A DNA stretch of 32,564 nt, taken from the NCBI GenBank assembly GCA_900550935.1, contig URUD01000034.1, positions 1-32,564 on the forward strand, in the 5' to 3' direction. The position numbers and the translations under genes were made by a program. Under the pieces are notes generated by a model. It had not been told where the DNA came from, searched no databases, and was given only the letters and a program-made list of their open reading frames with translations. Below, one piece after another: positions 7,298 through 15,581 of this stretch (positions are counted from its first letter, which is position 1; every line of letters begins with the position of its first letter). This stretch comes from an uncultured Roseburia sp. (GTDB taxonomy: Bacteria > Bacillota > Clostridia > Lachnospirales > Lachnospiraceae).

Positions 7298-7867
7298 ATG
7301 AAACAAACAAAAGAATTATTCCAAAGTTCCCTGCATGAACTAAAGAGCACCAAAACCATTGTGCTCTGCGGTCTGCTTGCCGCACTTGCGATCGTGCTCA
7401 GCATGGTGGCAAGCATCTCGGTCGGTCCCTACATCAAGATCGGATTTTCCGGTCTGCCAAACCGGATCGTCGAATTTTTGTTTGGTCCGGTAGTTGGATG
7501 TTTCTTTGGCGGTGCACTTGATCTGTTAAAGTACATCATCAAACCGGATGGTCCGTTTTTCTTTGGTTTTACGTTCAACGCCATGTTAGCAGGTCTCATT
7601 TACGGCAGCCTGCTCTATCACAAGCCGGTCTCTCTTAAACGCATCTTATGTGCCGAGCTTTTATGCAAACTGGTCATCAACTGCGGACTGAACACACTTT
7701 GGATCTCGATGCTCTACGGCAAAGGATTCTTCGTTCTGCTCCCGATGCGCCTTTTAAAAAATGCCATCATGCTGCCGATTGACAGTTTCATCCTGCTTTT
7801 CACTTTAACTTATGCAAGAAAACTGGTGGCACATTTCGGCTTTTACACACCAACCAAGGCTGTCTAG
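7298..7867 (+). CDS. folT: ECF transporter S component, folate-specific (FolT)
   Basis: The product has 189 residues from the ATG at 7298, which follows AAAGGAGG with a seven-T spacer; the longer frame runs through the riboswitch and is not coding. About five to six hydrophobic segments are visible, including the S-component signature LCGLLAALAIVLSMVASISVG near the N-terminus, then IKIGFSGLPNRIVEFLFGPVVGCFFGGALDLLKYIIKPDGPFFFGFTFNAMLAGLIYG. This protein binds folate in the membrane and needs the shared EcfA/EcfA'/EcfT energy module, which is not in the window. Specificity for folate is supported by both family resemblance and the THF riboswitch in front. The gene is monocistronic and convergent with the rsmF gene, 21 bases away. 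Confidence 0.93.
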   Translation: MKQTKELFQSSLHELKSTKTIVLCGLLAALAIVLSMVASISVGPYIKIGFSGLPNRIVEFLFGPVVGCFFGGALDLLKYIIKPDGPFFFGFTFNAMLAGLIYGSLLYHKPVSLKRILCAELLCKLVINCGLNTLWISMLYGKGFFVLLPMRLLKNAIMLPIDSFILLFTLTYARKLVAHFGFYTPTKAV

Positions 7868-7888
7868 TGCACAACAGTCTTTTCTTTC

Positions 7889-9295
7889 TTACTTCGCAGG
7901 GTGTATGCGCAATCCTTTCGGATAGTGATTTTTCATCACACCCTGCGCAAGTTTTCCCCATCCGATTGAAAATCCATCTGCTAAGATCAGGTACCATCCT
8001 TTCTCACCTTCTGCCGTAAAAGTACCTCCGGTGAGATAGGTCTTTATCTCTTCTCCCTCTGCAAAAAGATCGATACTCCGCTTTACTTCATCCGGTTTCA
8101 GGGAAAGTGCCAGTGCATGGGACGGTTCAAAACGGTTCTTTTTGATCGTACCAAGATGCAGCCCCGGACGTAAGACTTTCAGTCCTTTTAATGCCGGCAT
8201 CCCCTTTGGTGCCAGATAGAGCTGATCTCCAAAACGGACATAATCTCCCTTTTGTTCCAGTTGTTTCTGATAGTCCTCTGACAATGTTTCTGTGGCAAAT
8301 GCAAGAAATTCCGGGGTATTTTTTTCGATTCCGTTCTTACTGTTTCCAGTCACTTCTCCCCGTAAAACTCCGTCCTTTTTTAATACAGCAAGATAGTGAC
8401 CTTCGCCGTTTACCTTGTGTGGGAACAGACGTATCGTTTCACTCGCCCAGTCTTCTAATCCCGGAGCCATTCCGGGTGCTTTTTTTGTCTTTTCAATCGA
8501 AAACTCCGGATGACGTTTCAGAAATCTTCCGATGCTTCCCTCATTTTCCTGCGGTGCAAAAGTACAGGTGGAATAGACTAACCTGCCTCCCGGAGAGAGC
8601 ATCTGTGCAGCACAGTCTAAGATCTCATCCTGTCTGTCTGCACACAGCATCACATTTTCCTCGCTCCATTCCTCACATGCATCTTCGTTCTTGCGGAACA
8701 TTCCCTCGCCGGAACAAGGCGCATCGACTAAGATCCGGGTAAAATAGGAAGCAAAACGTTCCGCTAAGTGTGCCGGGGATTCATTTGTCACAACCGCATT
8801 AGTCACGCCCATACGCTCGATATTTTCAGACAAAATCTTTGCCCTTGCCGGATGGATCTCGTTAGAGATCAGGATCCCCGGTTCGCTCCATTCCCCGCTC
8901 TTTACTGCCTCATACATGGCGGCTGCGATCTGCGTACTTTTTCCTCCCGGTGCCGCACAAAGATCAAGGATCCGTTCTCCCGCTCCGGCTTCTTCCATCT
9001 CATTCATCAGGTAGCCGACCGGTGCCATGGCACTCGGTTCCTGGATATAATAAACTCCCGCTTCATGATAAGGATGTTTCCCCGGCGCATCCTCAGCACC
9101 ATAGCAAAAGCCGTTTTTCTCCCATGGGATCTCTTCCAGTGAAAACGGCAGTTTTCCCCTGATCTCCTGCACCGTTCCCTTGATCGGATTGATGCGGAGT
9201 GCCTGTCTTTTTGGTTTTTCATAGCTTTCTAAAAATGCAGGGTATTCCTCGCCTAACATTTTTTTCATTCTCTCTAAAAATTTCTCTGGAAGCAT
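7889..9295 (-). CDS. RsmF/RsmB-type 16S rRNA (cytosine-C5) methyltransferase
   Basis: The product has 468 residues from the ATG at 9295 (MLPEKFLERMKKML), with AGAGG upstream. It is a NOL1/NOP2/Sun-type SAM-dependent methyltransferase. The SAM loop LDLCAAPGGKSTQIA is near residue 113, the PC motif LVDAPCSGEGMFRKNE carries the release Cys (about 194), and the TC motif VYSTCTFAPQENE carries the nucleophile Cys (about 244). Both cysteines are intact. The C-terminal 170 residues have the RsmF-type extension (HYLAVLKKDG; LKVLRPGLHLGTIKKNRFEPSHALA; WYLILADGFSIGWGKL) that includes a PUA-like RNA-binding part, so RsmF fits better than RsmB. It is the last gene of a long minus-strand run and lies 71 bases after the 82-residue gene. 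Confidence 0.92.
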   Translation of the reverse strand: MLPEKFLERMKKMLGEEYPAFLESYEKPKRQALRINPIKGTVQEIRGKLPFSLEEIPWEKNGFCYGAEDAPGKHPYHEAGVYYIQEPSAMAPVGYLMNEMEEAGAGERILDLCAAPGGKSTQIAAAMYEAVKSGEWSEPGILISNEIHPARAKILSENIERMGVTNAVVTNESPAHLAERFASYFTRILVDAPCSGEGMFRKNEDACEEWSEENVMLCADRQDEILDCAAQMLSPGGRLVYSTCTFAPQENEGSIGRFLKRHPEFSIEKTKKAPGMAPGLEDWASETIRLFPHKVNGEGHYLAVLKKDGVLRGEVTGNSKNGIEKNTPEFLAFATETLSEDYQKQLEQKGDYVRFGDQLYLAPKGMPALKGLKVLRPGLHLGTIKKNRFEPSHALALSLKPDEVKRSIDLFAEGEEIKTYLTGGTFTAEGEKGWYLILADGFSIGWGKLAQGVMKNHYPKGLRIHPAK

Positions 9296-9366
9296 CTTTT
9301 GTTTTCCTCTCTCCTTACGAAAAATCTCTGGTAAAAACTTGATAACCATTCCATGACATGAGTTTT

Positions 9367-9615
9367 TTAAAACAGATTTTTAAACTGTCCGAGCTCTTTT
9401 GCCTTGGCATAGATCTCATCACATTTTAATTCCAGATAAAGTTCAAGCCCGGCGATCTCTTCCTCGGAAAAGCCCTTGTTCCGGGTGATCTTGCCCGGCG
9501 GCAGGGTTCCCTCTGCCACATCCTCCCCGCGCTCAAAACGGATGGATACTTTTCGTCTGCCATCCACCGATAAGAACCCGGACTGTATCAGTTTTACTTC
9601 TTCCTTTTTATTCAT
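9367..9615 (-). CDS. Conserved small protein of unknown function (82 aa)
   Basis: The 82-residue soluble, charged protein begins MNKKEEVKLIQSGFLSVDGR. No domain is recognised. The middle reads like a short beta region (KVSIRFERGEDVAEGTLPPGKI), followed by a helical tail (FSEEEIAGLELYLELKCDEIYAKAKELGQFKNLF). There is no signal peptide, membrane segment or cysteine pair. Its ATG overlaps the 3' end of the GTPase-NYN gene by eight bases, so it is almost certainly translated by coupling and made in step with that protein. This is the best hint of function: a partner or regulator of the GTPase-nuclease. The length and overlap argue for a real gene. Confidence 0.75.
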   Translation of the reverse strand: MNKKEEVKLIQSGFLSVDGRRKVSIRFERGEDVAEGTLPPGKITRNKGFSEEEIAGLELYLELKCDEIYAKAKELGQFKNLF

Positions 9616-12355
9616 CCAATTCTCCCCCGCTTTCTGTTTCCGGCAATGCTCTTAACTGCTCTGCAATCTCCTCATCCAGCCCGTCAAGCAGAAACTGCTT
9701 TCCGGTCACCGGCTTCTCCGTAAAATCCTGCCGCATCTGTTTTCCTGCTTCGATGATCTCCTGCTCTAACTCCCTTGCAGATAAAAGCAGACAGCCCGCC
9801 CCCCGGATGATGATCTGCTCCAGTCCGTCTGAGGTTGCAACGGTGATGCGGTATTTTTTCCCATGCTCATGGGCAAATTTCTCGATGTAGGCATCCGCTG
9901 TCTCTGCCTCTTTGGTATACACAACATGAATATTGTGATAATCAAAGATCTCCGTCTGATGCCCCTTTAACCGATAGGCATCAAACACCACGATCAGCTC
10001 ACAGCCCAGGATTCCCTGATAATTACTTAAGATATCAAGCAGCCTGCCTCTGGCACTGTCGATATTATGGTCGGCAAGTTCTTTTAACTGCTCCCACGCA
10101 AAGATCACATTGTAACCGTCGACCAGGAGATACTCTTCTTTTTTCTGCTGCGGTCTTACTCCATAGTTCTGTGTCACAGGAGCTGTACTTTGCGCCGTCC
10201 GCTTTAATTTCCAGTTATTGCGCCCTGCTTCCCCCGATTTCCGGCTGTTCGCATGTGACGTTCTCGCCAGGATCGCATCGATCTCATCCGTTCCGATCCA
10301 GAGTTCCTCTACCGGCTTTTGCTCCATCATGGTCTTCTGCGGTACCCATGCTTCGGTCGCATCACTTTTCTGCTTCCACACGCTTTCCATGTGCATATAG
10401 TCTTTGACCATATCCCATTCCACCACAAATCCGGCTCCATGCGCACAAAATACGGAACCGGTCGGATTGGCAATATCCCTTAGAGGATCATAACCGATGT
10501 CTGCCACTACTTCTTCTGTATTATGACAGACCTCATAGCCCCGCAGGGTACAGCTGATCGAACCGTGTCCTTTGGTGTACGCCGTTACTTCCTTTGCATA
10601 ATCTCCCAAAGAGGCAACCGGCACTTTTCCGGTCAGCACGGCACACATTGTTCCATCGGAAAGCTGCATCACTTCCGGTGGATTGCAGGTACCTGCCATG
10701 CGCTCCATATCCGTCATGGCACGTCCCAGTGACTGCTCCGGCAGTTCCATCCGAAAATCATAATAAGGCTCCAGCAGGACACTCTGCGCCTGCATCAGTC
10801 CCTGCCGCACTGCACGGTAAGTCGCCTGTCTGAAATCGCCGCCCTCTGTATGTTTATTATGCGCACGTCCCGACACCAGTGTGATCTTCATATCGGTAAT
10901 GACCGATCCGGTCAGCACGCCGATATGTTCCCGCTCTTCCAAATGTGTCAGCACAAGTCTCTGCCAGTTGCGGTCTAAAATGTCCTCACTGCAGTCCGCC
11001 GCAAAGGTCATTCCACTGCCACGCTCGCCCGGCTCTAACAGAAGATGCACTTCCGCATAATGGCGCAGTGGCTCAAAATGTCCCACACCTTCTATCGTAT
11101 CTGCGATTGTCTCTTTGTAAACGATCTTTCCACTGCCAAAGGAAACCTCAACACCATATCGTTCTAAGATCATCTGGGTCAGTACTTCCGTCTGTACTTC
11201 CCCCATCATCTGGATCTTGATCTCCTGCAGGGTTTCATCCCAGACGATGTGCAGCTGCGGTTCTTCCTCCTCGAGCAGTCTTAATTTCGGAAGCATGCTC
11301 TGTGCCGTCACGCCCTCCGGGAGTTTCAGTTCATAATTTAAGACCGGCTCCAACAGCGGAAGGTTTGACTCTTTTTCGCAGCCAAGCCCCTCGCCCGGAT
11401 AGGTTTTACTCAAACCTGTAATGGCACAGATCGTTCCTGCTGGAACTTCTCCCACACTTTCGAATTTTTCACCGGAATACAATCGGATCTGGTTGACCTT
11501 TTCCTCCCAGTCTTCCGTTTCCTGTTCGCCTTTCCCACGCAGCACATCACGTGCTTTTAACACACCGCCGGTCACTTTTAAATGGGTCAGGCGGTTTCCC
11601 TGTGCATCCCGCGTTATCTTATATACTTTCGCACCAAATTCCGCCGGGTAAGAACGGTTTTTGGTATAGCGTTCCAATCCAAGCAACAGATTTTCCACGC
11701 CATCCAGCTTTAACGCCGATCCAAAATAACACGGAAATACTTTGCGCTCCGATATGAGCCTTACGATCTGTTCTTTTTCTACCCTGTCCTGTTCCAGATA
11801 ATATTCCAGTACCGCTTCGTCGCAGACGGAAATATTTTCCGCAAAATCAGAATCTGTCCATGCTCCGTTTTCATCGGTCGAAAAATCCACACAGCCGTCC
11901 CCGAACTGCGCTTTTAACTCTGAAAAAAGCCGTTCCTTATCCGTTCCATTCTGATCCATCTTATTGACAAAAAAGAAGACCGGCACATCATAACGTTTGA
12001 GCAGGCGAAACAGGGTTTTGGTGTGTCCCTGAATCCCGTCCGCACCGCTGACTAAGAGGATCGCATAGTCGAGCACCTGCAAGGTCCGCTCCATTTCCGC
12101 AGAAAAATCCACATGCCCCGGTGTATCCAACAGGGTCACATCGGTATCATGGATATGCAGTCTCGCCTGTTTGGAAAAAATGGTAATGCCCCTTTGCTTT
12201 TCCAGTTCATAATTGTCCAAAAAAGCATCCCGGTTATCTACCCGTCCCATTTTGCGGATACTGCCTCCAAAATAAAGCATTGCTTCTGATAAAGTTGTCT
12301 TTCCCGCATCCACATGTGCAAGGATCCCTACACAGATCTGTTTTCTCTCATTCAT
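9608..12355 (-). CDS. TetM/EF-G-like translational GTPase fused to a C-terminal Rae1/YacP-type NYN endonuclease domain
   Basis: The 915-residue cytoplasmic protein joins two modules. Residues 1 to about 655 are a ribosomal-protection/EF-G-type GTPase: AHVDAGKT (13-20), RGITIF, DTPGH (77-81), NKMD (131-134), and later domains like TetM (LLEPYYDFRMELPEQSLGRAM). A tail including NPTGSVFCAHGAGFVVEWD and a roughly 80-residue linker follow. From about 740 a complete Rae1/YacP-like domain begins at YLLVDGYNVIFAWEQLKEL, with further acidic motifs IVVFDA, KEAETADAYIEK and ATSDGLEQ. Rae1 of B. subtilis cuts mRNA in the ribosomal A site, and TetM-type factors bind that same region. The domain IV loop corresponding to TetM SPVSTPADFR reads HNKHTEGGDFR, so tetracycline resistance should not be assumed. 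The gene follows the ABC-class ATPase gene by 24 bases. Confidence 0.93.
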   Translation of the reverse strand: MNERKQICVGILAHVDAGKTTLSEAMLYFGGSIRKMGRVDNRDAFLDNYELEKQRGITIFSKQARLHIHDTDVTLLDTPGHVDFSAEMERTLQVLDYAILLVSGADGIQGHTKTLFRLLKRYDVPVFFFVNKMDQNGTDKERLFSELKAQFGDGCVDFSTDENGAWTDSDFAENISVCDEAVLEYYLEQDRVEKEQIVRLISERKVFPCYFGSALKLDGVENLLLGLERYTKNRSYPAEFGAKVYKITRDAQGNRLTHLKVTGGVLKARDVLRGKGEQETEDWEEKVNQIRLYSGEKFESVGEVPAGTICAITGLSKTYPGEGLGCEKESNLPLLEPVLNYELKLPEGVTAQSMLPKLRLLEEEEPQLHIVWDETLQEIKIQMMGEVQTEVLTQMILERYGVEVSFGSGKIVYKETIADTIEGVGHFEPLRHYAEVHLLLEPGERGSGMTFAADCSEDILDRNWQRLVLTHLEEREHIGVLTGSVITDMKITLVSGRAHNKHTEGGDFRQATYRAVRQGLMQAQSVLLEPYYDFRMELPEQSLGRAMTDMERMAGTCNPPEVMQLSDGTMCAVLTGKVPVASLGDYAKEVTAYTKGHGSISCTLRGYEVCHNTEEVVADIGYDPLRDIANPTGSVFCAHGAGFVVEWDMVKDYMHMESVWKQKSDATEAWVPQKTMMEQKPVEELWIGTDEIDAILARTSHANSRKSGEAGRNNWKLKRTAQSTAPVTQNYGVRPQQKKEEYLLVDGYNVIFAWEQLKELADHNIDSARGRLLDILSNYQGILGCELIVVFDAYRLKGHQTEIFDYHNIHVVYTKEAETADAYIEKFAHEHGKKYRITVATSDGLEQIIIRGAGCLLLSARELEQEIIEAGKQMRQDFTEKPVTGKQFLLDGLDEEIAEQLRALPETESGGELDE

Positions 12356-12379
12356 GGTTTGCTTCTTCTTTCCTGTATC

Positions 12380-14083
12380 TTAAAGCCCAAGCCTCCGGTA
12401 ACGGTTGATACATGCAAATATCTCCTGTCTTCTCGGCTTTGCAAGCCCACACGGCAGATAACTGCTCTCACAGATGGCTGCCATTCCTTTTTGATCCATC
12501 ACTGCACAAAGTGCATCGACGACTTCCTGCAAGGTCTTTTTCCCGTCAAACAGATGGCAGTTTGCATATTTTAACAGATATCCGAGTGTTGCAAGCTGCT
12601 CGCTGTCTGCAAGCTGCTCCACATAGCGGACATCAATGGTCTCCCGGTTGATGGAGATTCCATCCCGTCCCATTGTCTTTATCTTAAGGCGGTTGTCCTC
12701 TTTGATCATCTTATCTGCCCGCACTCTTCTGGAAAAATCCGGGCTTTCTGCCTCTTTTAATTCCTGCTCCGGCAGTGGAAACTGTTTTGCCTGTTCTTTG
12801 GCAAATTCTGTGATTTCCACCGGCTCATAACGGTTCATCTGGATAATGCAGTCCGCTTTGTGGAAATAGGAACCGGAACTTCCTGCCACAAGGATGGTTG
12901 AAATGCCATAGTTATGATACAGTTCCCCGATCCGGTCTATAAATGGAACAATCGGTTCTGCATCCCGGTTTACAACACGCTGCATCAGTTCATCGCGTAT
13001 CATAAAATTCGTGGCACTCGTATCCTCATCGATCAAAAAGGTATGCGTTCCCGCTTCCATCGCCTCAACGACATTGGCTGCCTGTGATGTACTTCCGCTG
13101 GCATCGTCCGTGTAAAAGGAAACGGTGTCCTTGCCGTTTGGAAGATCATGGATAAACATCGAGATATCGACATCTCTTATGCTCCTGCCATCCTCTGCCC
13201 GGATTTTCATGGCGGTCTCATCGGTTATCACATATTCCCTTCCATCCCCTGCGATATGTCCGTAGACTCCTGCCTCCAATGCCTTAAGCAGCGTGGATTT
13301 TCCGTGATAGCCGCCGCCCACGATCAGTGTGATGCCCTGCCTGATCCCCATTCCCTTTATCTCACCATGATGTGGCAAGGTAAGCGTAACTTCCATGGAT
13401 TTTGGCGAGACAAACGGCACTGCCTGCTTTAACGGTTTTCCCGACACCCCGGATTCCCTCGGCAGAATGGAGCCGTTTGCCACAAATGCGACCAGCCCAA
13501 GCTCTTTTAACTGTGTTCTGATATAAGCTGCATCCTCTGCCAGATCGACTGCCTGTTCGATCTCTTTTTCCGGAAGTGCCTTATAATGCAGTGTGTGCTT
13601 TACACATTCCGGCAAAAAGGTAAAGAAGATCTTTTCCAGTTCCCTTGCATTGATGCTTCGCCCATTGGCAGGAAAACCGACCTCCATGCACACGACAAGG
13701 TCGCCACTTTTCCGGTTGATCTCACAGGCACTTCGTTCCAGAACTTCCTGCCCCGGTCTGCTGACTGCGATCAGTCCGCTCTTTCCTGAACCTTTTGCCT
13801 GAAACGATACCTTTTCCACTGCTTTTGCAAACTGCCGCAGCAGATGATCCTGTAATGCAGTTCTTCTACAGTCCATTTTCCATAAAGTTTCCGGAAATCC
13901 TGCCTGTTTTCCCCGGACATGGATACTGACCCTGGATGGTGCCGCAAACGGATCTCCCTGCACATGATCGATGGAGAGCAGATATCCCGGAAACTCATAG
14001 GTTCCTCTCGTCTCTTTGTATGCCGGATATCCTTTATGATCGATACGCCCCAGTAAATTTCTTAAGTCTGTTGCATTCTGCAT
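12380..14083 (-). CDS. ABC-class P-loop ATPase, PF09818/COG3044 type, unknown function
   Basis: The product has 567 residues from the ATG at 14083, which has GGAGGGG eight bases upstream. It matches the 'predicted ATPase of the ABC class' family: an N-terminal domain beginning LLGRIDHKGYPAYKETRGTY and continuing with LSIDHVQGDPFAAPSRVSI, then an ATPase core with Walker A GGGYHGKST (about 257-264), a signature-like ASGSTSQ (about 328-334), and Walker B FLIDEDTSATNFM (about 351-360). No membrane segments or transporter partner are present, so it is a soluble ATPase. Its cellular role is unknown to me; N-terminal motifs suggest nucleic acid contact, but that is a guess. It lies 30 bases after pncB and 24 bases before the GTPase-NYN gene. 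Confidence 0.88.
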   Translation of the reverse strand: MQNATDLRNLLGRIDHKGYPAYKETRGTYEFPGYLLSIDHVQGDPFAAPSRVSIHVRGKQAGFPETLWKMDCRRTALQDHLLRQFAKAVEKVSFQAKGSGKSGLIAVSRPGQEVLERSACEINRKSGDLVVCMEVGFPANGRSINARELEKIFFTFLPECVKHTLHYKALPEKEIEQAVDLAEDAAYIRTQLKELGLVAFVANGSILPRESGVSGKPLKQAVPFVSPKSMEVTLTLPHHGEIKGMGIRQGITLIVGGGYHGKSTLLKALEAGVYGHIAGDGREYVITDETAMKIRAEDGRSIRDVDISMFIHDLPNGKDTVSFYTDDASGSTSQAANVVEAMEAGTHTFLIDEDTSATNFMIRDELMQRVVNRDAEPIVPFIDRIGELYHNYGISTILVAGSSGSYFHKADCIIQMNRYEPVEITEFAKEQAKQFPLPEQELKEAESPDFSRRVRADKMIKEDNRLKIKTMGRDGISINRETIDVRYVEQLADSEQLATLGYLLKYANCHLFDGKKTLQEVVDALCAVMDQKGMAAICESSYLPCGLAKPRRQEIFACINRYRRLGL

Positions 14084-14113
14084 GTTTTTCCCCTCCATCA
14101 AACTGGCTGTTGT

Positions 14114-15565
14114 CTACTTTGTTCTTGATTCGTGTAACATTTCCATCTTCATGGCATAATAAGACGGACTCATGTCAATATAATGCACATGCGGATTCTC
14201 GAAACGCTGCTCTTCTTCCCATACTTCTGTGGCAAGCTGCTGTTTCACATAATCGCGGATCTCATCTAATGACTGTTTCTCCACGATACGTTTTCCTTTT
14301 TCTACAACTTTCTGCTGTAATTTGACTGCATGGCAGTTCTCAAAGTAACGGTTCTTCCACGGTTTCACCGGATCTGCATAGCGGTATGGTTTTGACATAT
14401 CTACGGTCTCTCCGGTCCGCACGATCAGATCTGCGATCGAATGTCCGGTCTCATCATAAACTCGGTATACGTCTTTTAATCCCGGGTTCGTGATCTTCTC
14501 TACATTTTCAGAAACCTTGATACGCGGCTCGAAGATGCCATTTTCTTCTACCGCAGCGATCTTATAAACCGCACCGAATACAGGATCGGATTTTGCTGTG
14601 ATCAGACGTTCCCCGACACCAAAACTGTCAATCTTTCCGCCCTGCTGCAAAATGGATGTGATCGTATATTCATCCAGACTGTTTGAGACCACGATCTTAC
14701 AATCCTCTAAGCCAGCCTCATCTAACATGGTCCTTATCTTTTTCGACAGATAAGCAAGGTCGCCGCTGTCGATCCGGATGCCCTTTAAGCGTTTGCCCAT
14801 CGGCTCCAACACTTCTTTTGCCACACGTATGGCATTTGGGATACCAGAACCGATGACATCATAAGTGTCCACTAAGAGCACCGTTCCATCCGGATAATTC
14901 TCTGCATAATGTTTAAATGCTTCAAATTCATCCCTATAATACATGACCCAGCTGTGTGCCATGGTTCCGCTGACCGGAATATCAAACAGCTGTCCTGCCA
15001 GAACAGTCGCCGTTCCCACTGCACCTCCGATGTAGGCAGCACGCGCGCCGTAAACTGCCGCATCCATATTGTGGGCACGTCTCGCACCAAAATCGGAAAC
15101 AGCCCGTCCCTCTGCGGCACTTACGATCCTTCTGGTCTTGGTCGCGATCAGAGACTGATGGTTTACCTGTGCAAGCAGTGCCGTCTCAATGAGCTGCGCA
15201 TCGATAAGCGGTGCCACAACTGTGATGACCGGCTCATTCGGGTACATGATCGTTCCCTCCCGGAATGCGTAAATGTCCCCGCGGAACGAAAATTCGCTTA
15301 AGTACTCCAGAAATTCTTCCGTAAAAATATGAAGCGAACGGAAATACTCGATGTCCTCTTTGTCAAAATGTAAATTTTCAATATATTCCAAAATCTGCTC
15401 TAATCCTGCAAAGATGGCAAAACCGCCTCCGTCCGGATTGCTGCGGTAAAACACATCAAATGCCACACTTACATCTTTATCCTGATCATTAAAATAACCA
15501 TTTGCCATTGTCATCTCATAGAGATCCATCATCATGGTCAGATTTCTTTGCTCGCTTTGTTTCAT
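14114..15565 (-). CDS. pncB: Nicotinate phosphoribosyltransferase
   Basis: The 483-residue enzyme converts nicotinate, PRPP and ATP to nicotinate mononucleotide in the Preiss-Handler route of NAD salvage. The N-terminus NLTMMMDLYEMTMANGYF and RSNPDGGGFAIFAGLEQ are typical. The central ATKTRRIVSAAEGRAVSDFGARRAH region, the SGTMAHSWVMYY motif with the His (204) that is phosphorylated in the family, and the substrate loop GIRIDSGDLAYLSKKIR are all intact. The start has GGGAGGAAG about eight bases upstream. It follows the MoxR gene by 16 bases and precedes the ABC-class ATPase gene, so co-transcription is likely, although no functional link to those neighbours is evident. Its product is also the phosphoribosyl donor for CobT. 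Confidence 0.95.
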   Translation of the reverse strand: MKQSEQRNLTMMMDLYEMTMANGYFNDQDKDVSVAFDVFYRSNPDGGGFAIFAGLEQILEYIENLHFDKEDIEYFRSLHIFTEEFLEYLSEFSFRGDIYAFREGTIMYPNEPVITVVAPLIDAQLIETALLAQVNHQSLIATKTRRIVSAAEGRAVSDFGARRAHNMDAAVYGARAAYIGGAVGTATVLAGQLFDIPVSGTMAHSWVMYYRDEFEAFKHYAENYPDGTVLLVDTYDVIGSGIPNAIRVAKEVLEPMGKRLKGIRIDSGDLAYLSKKIRTMLDEAGLEDCKIVVSNSLDEYTITSILQQGGKIDSFGVGERLITAKSDPVFGAVYKIAAVEENGIFEPRIKVSENVEKITNPGLKDVYRVYDETGHSIADLIVRTGETVDMSKPYRYADPVKPWKNRYFENCHAVKLQQKVVEKGKRIVEKQSLDEIRDYVKQQLATEVWEEEQRFENPHVHYIDMSPSYYAMKMEMLHESRTK

Positions 15566-15581
15566 CGGTTCTTCCTCCCTC

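Noticed and set aside
7868..7890. Terminator between folT and the convergent rsmF gene
   Set aside because: A weak GCTGT/ACAGT pairing with a broken T run is present, but it is too poor to call.
8191..8742. 183-residue plus-strand open frame opposite the rsmF gene
   Set aside because: It is antisense to a well-supported gene with intact catalytic motifs, has no ribosome site and reads as low-quality Pro/Ser/Phe-rich sequence.
9608..12355. Calling the TetM-like protein a tetracycline resistance determinant
   Set aside because: The tip loop typical of TetM/TetO is changed and a nuclease domain is fused. The gene sits in a chromosomal run, not on a mobile element. Resistance is possible but not supported.
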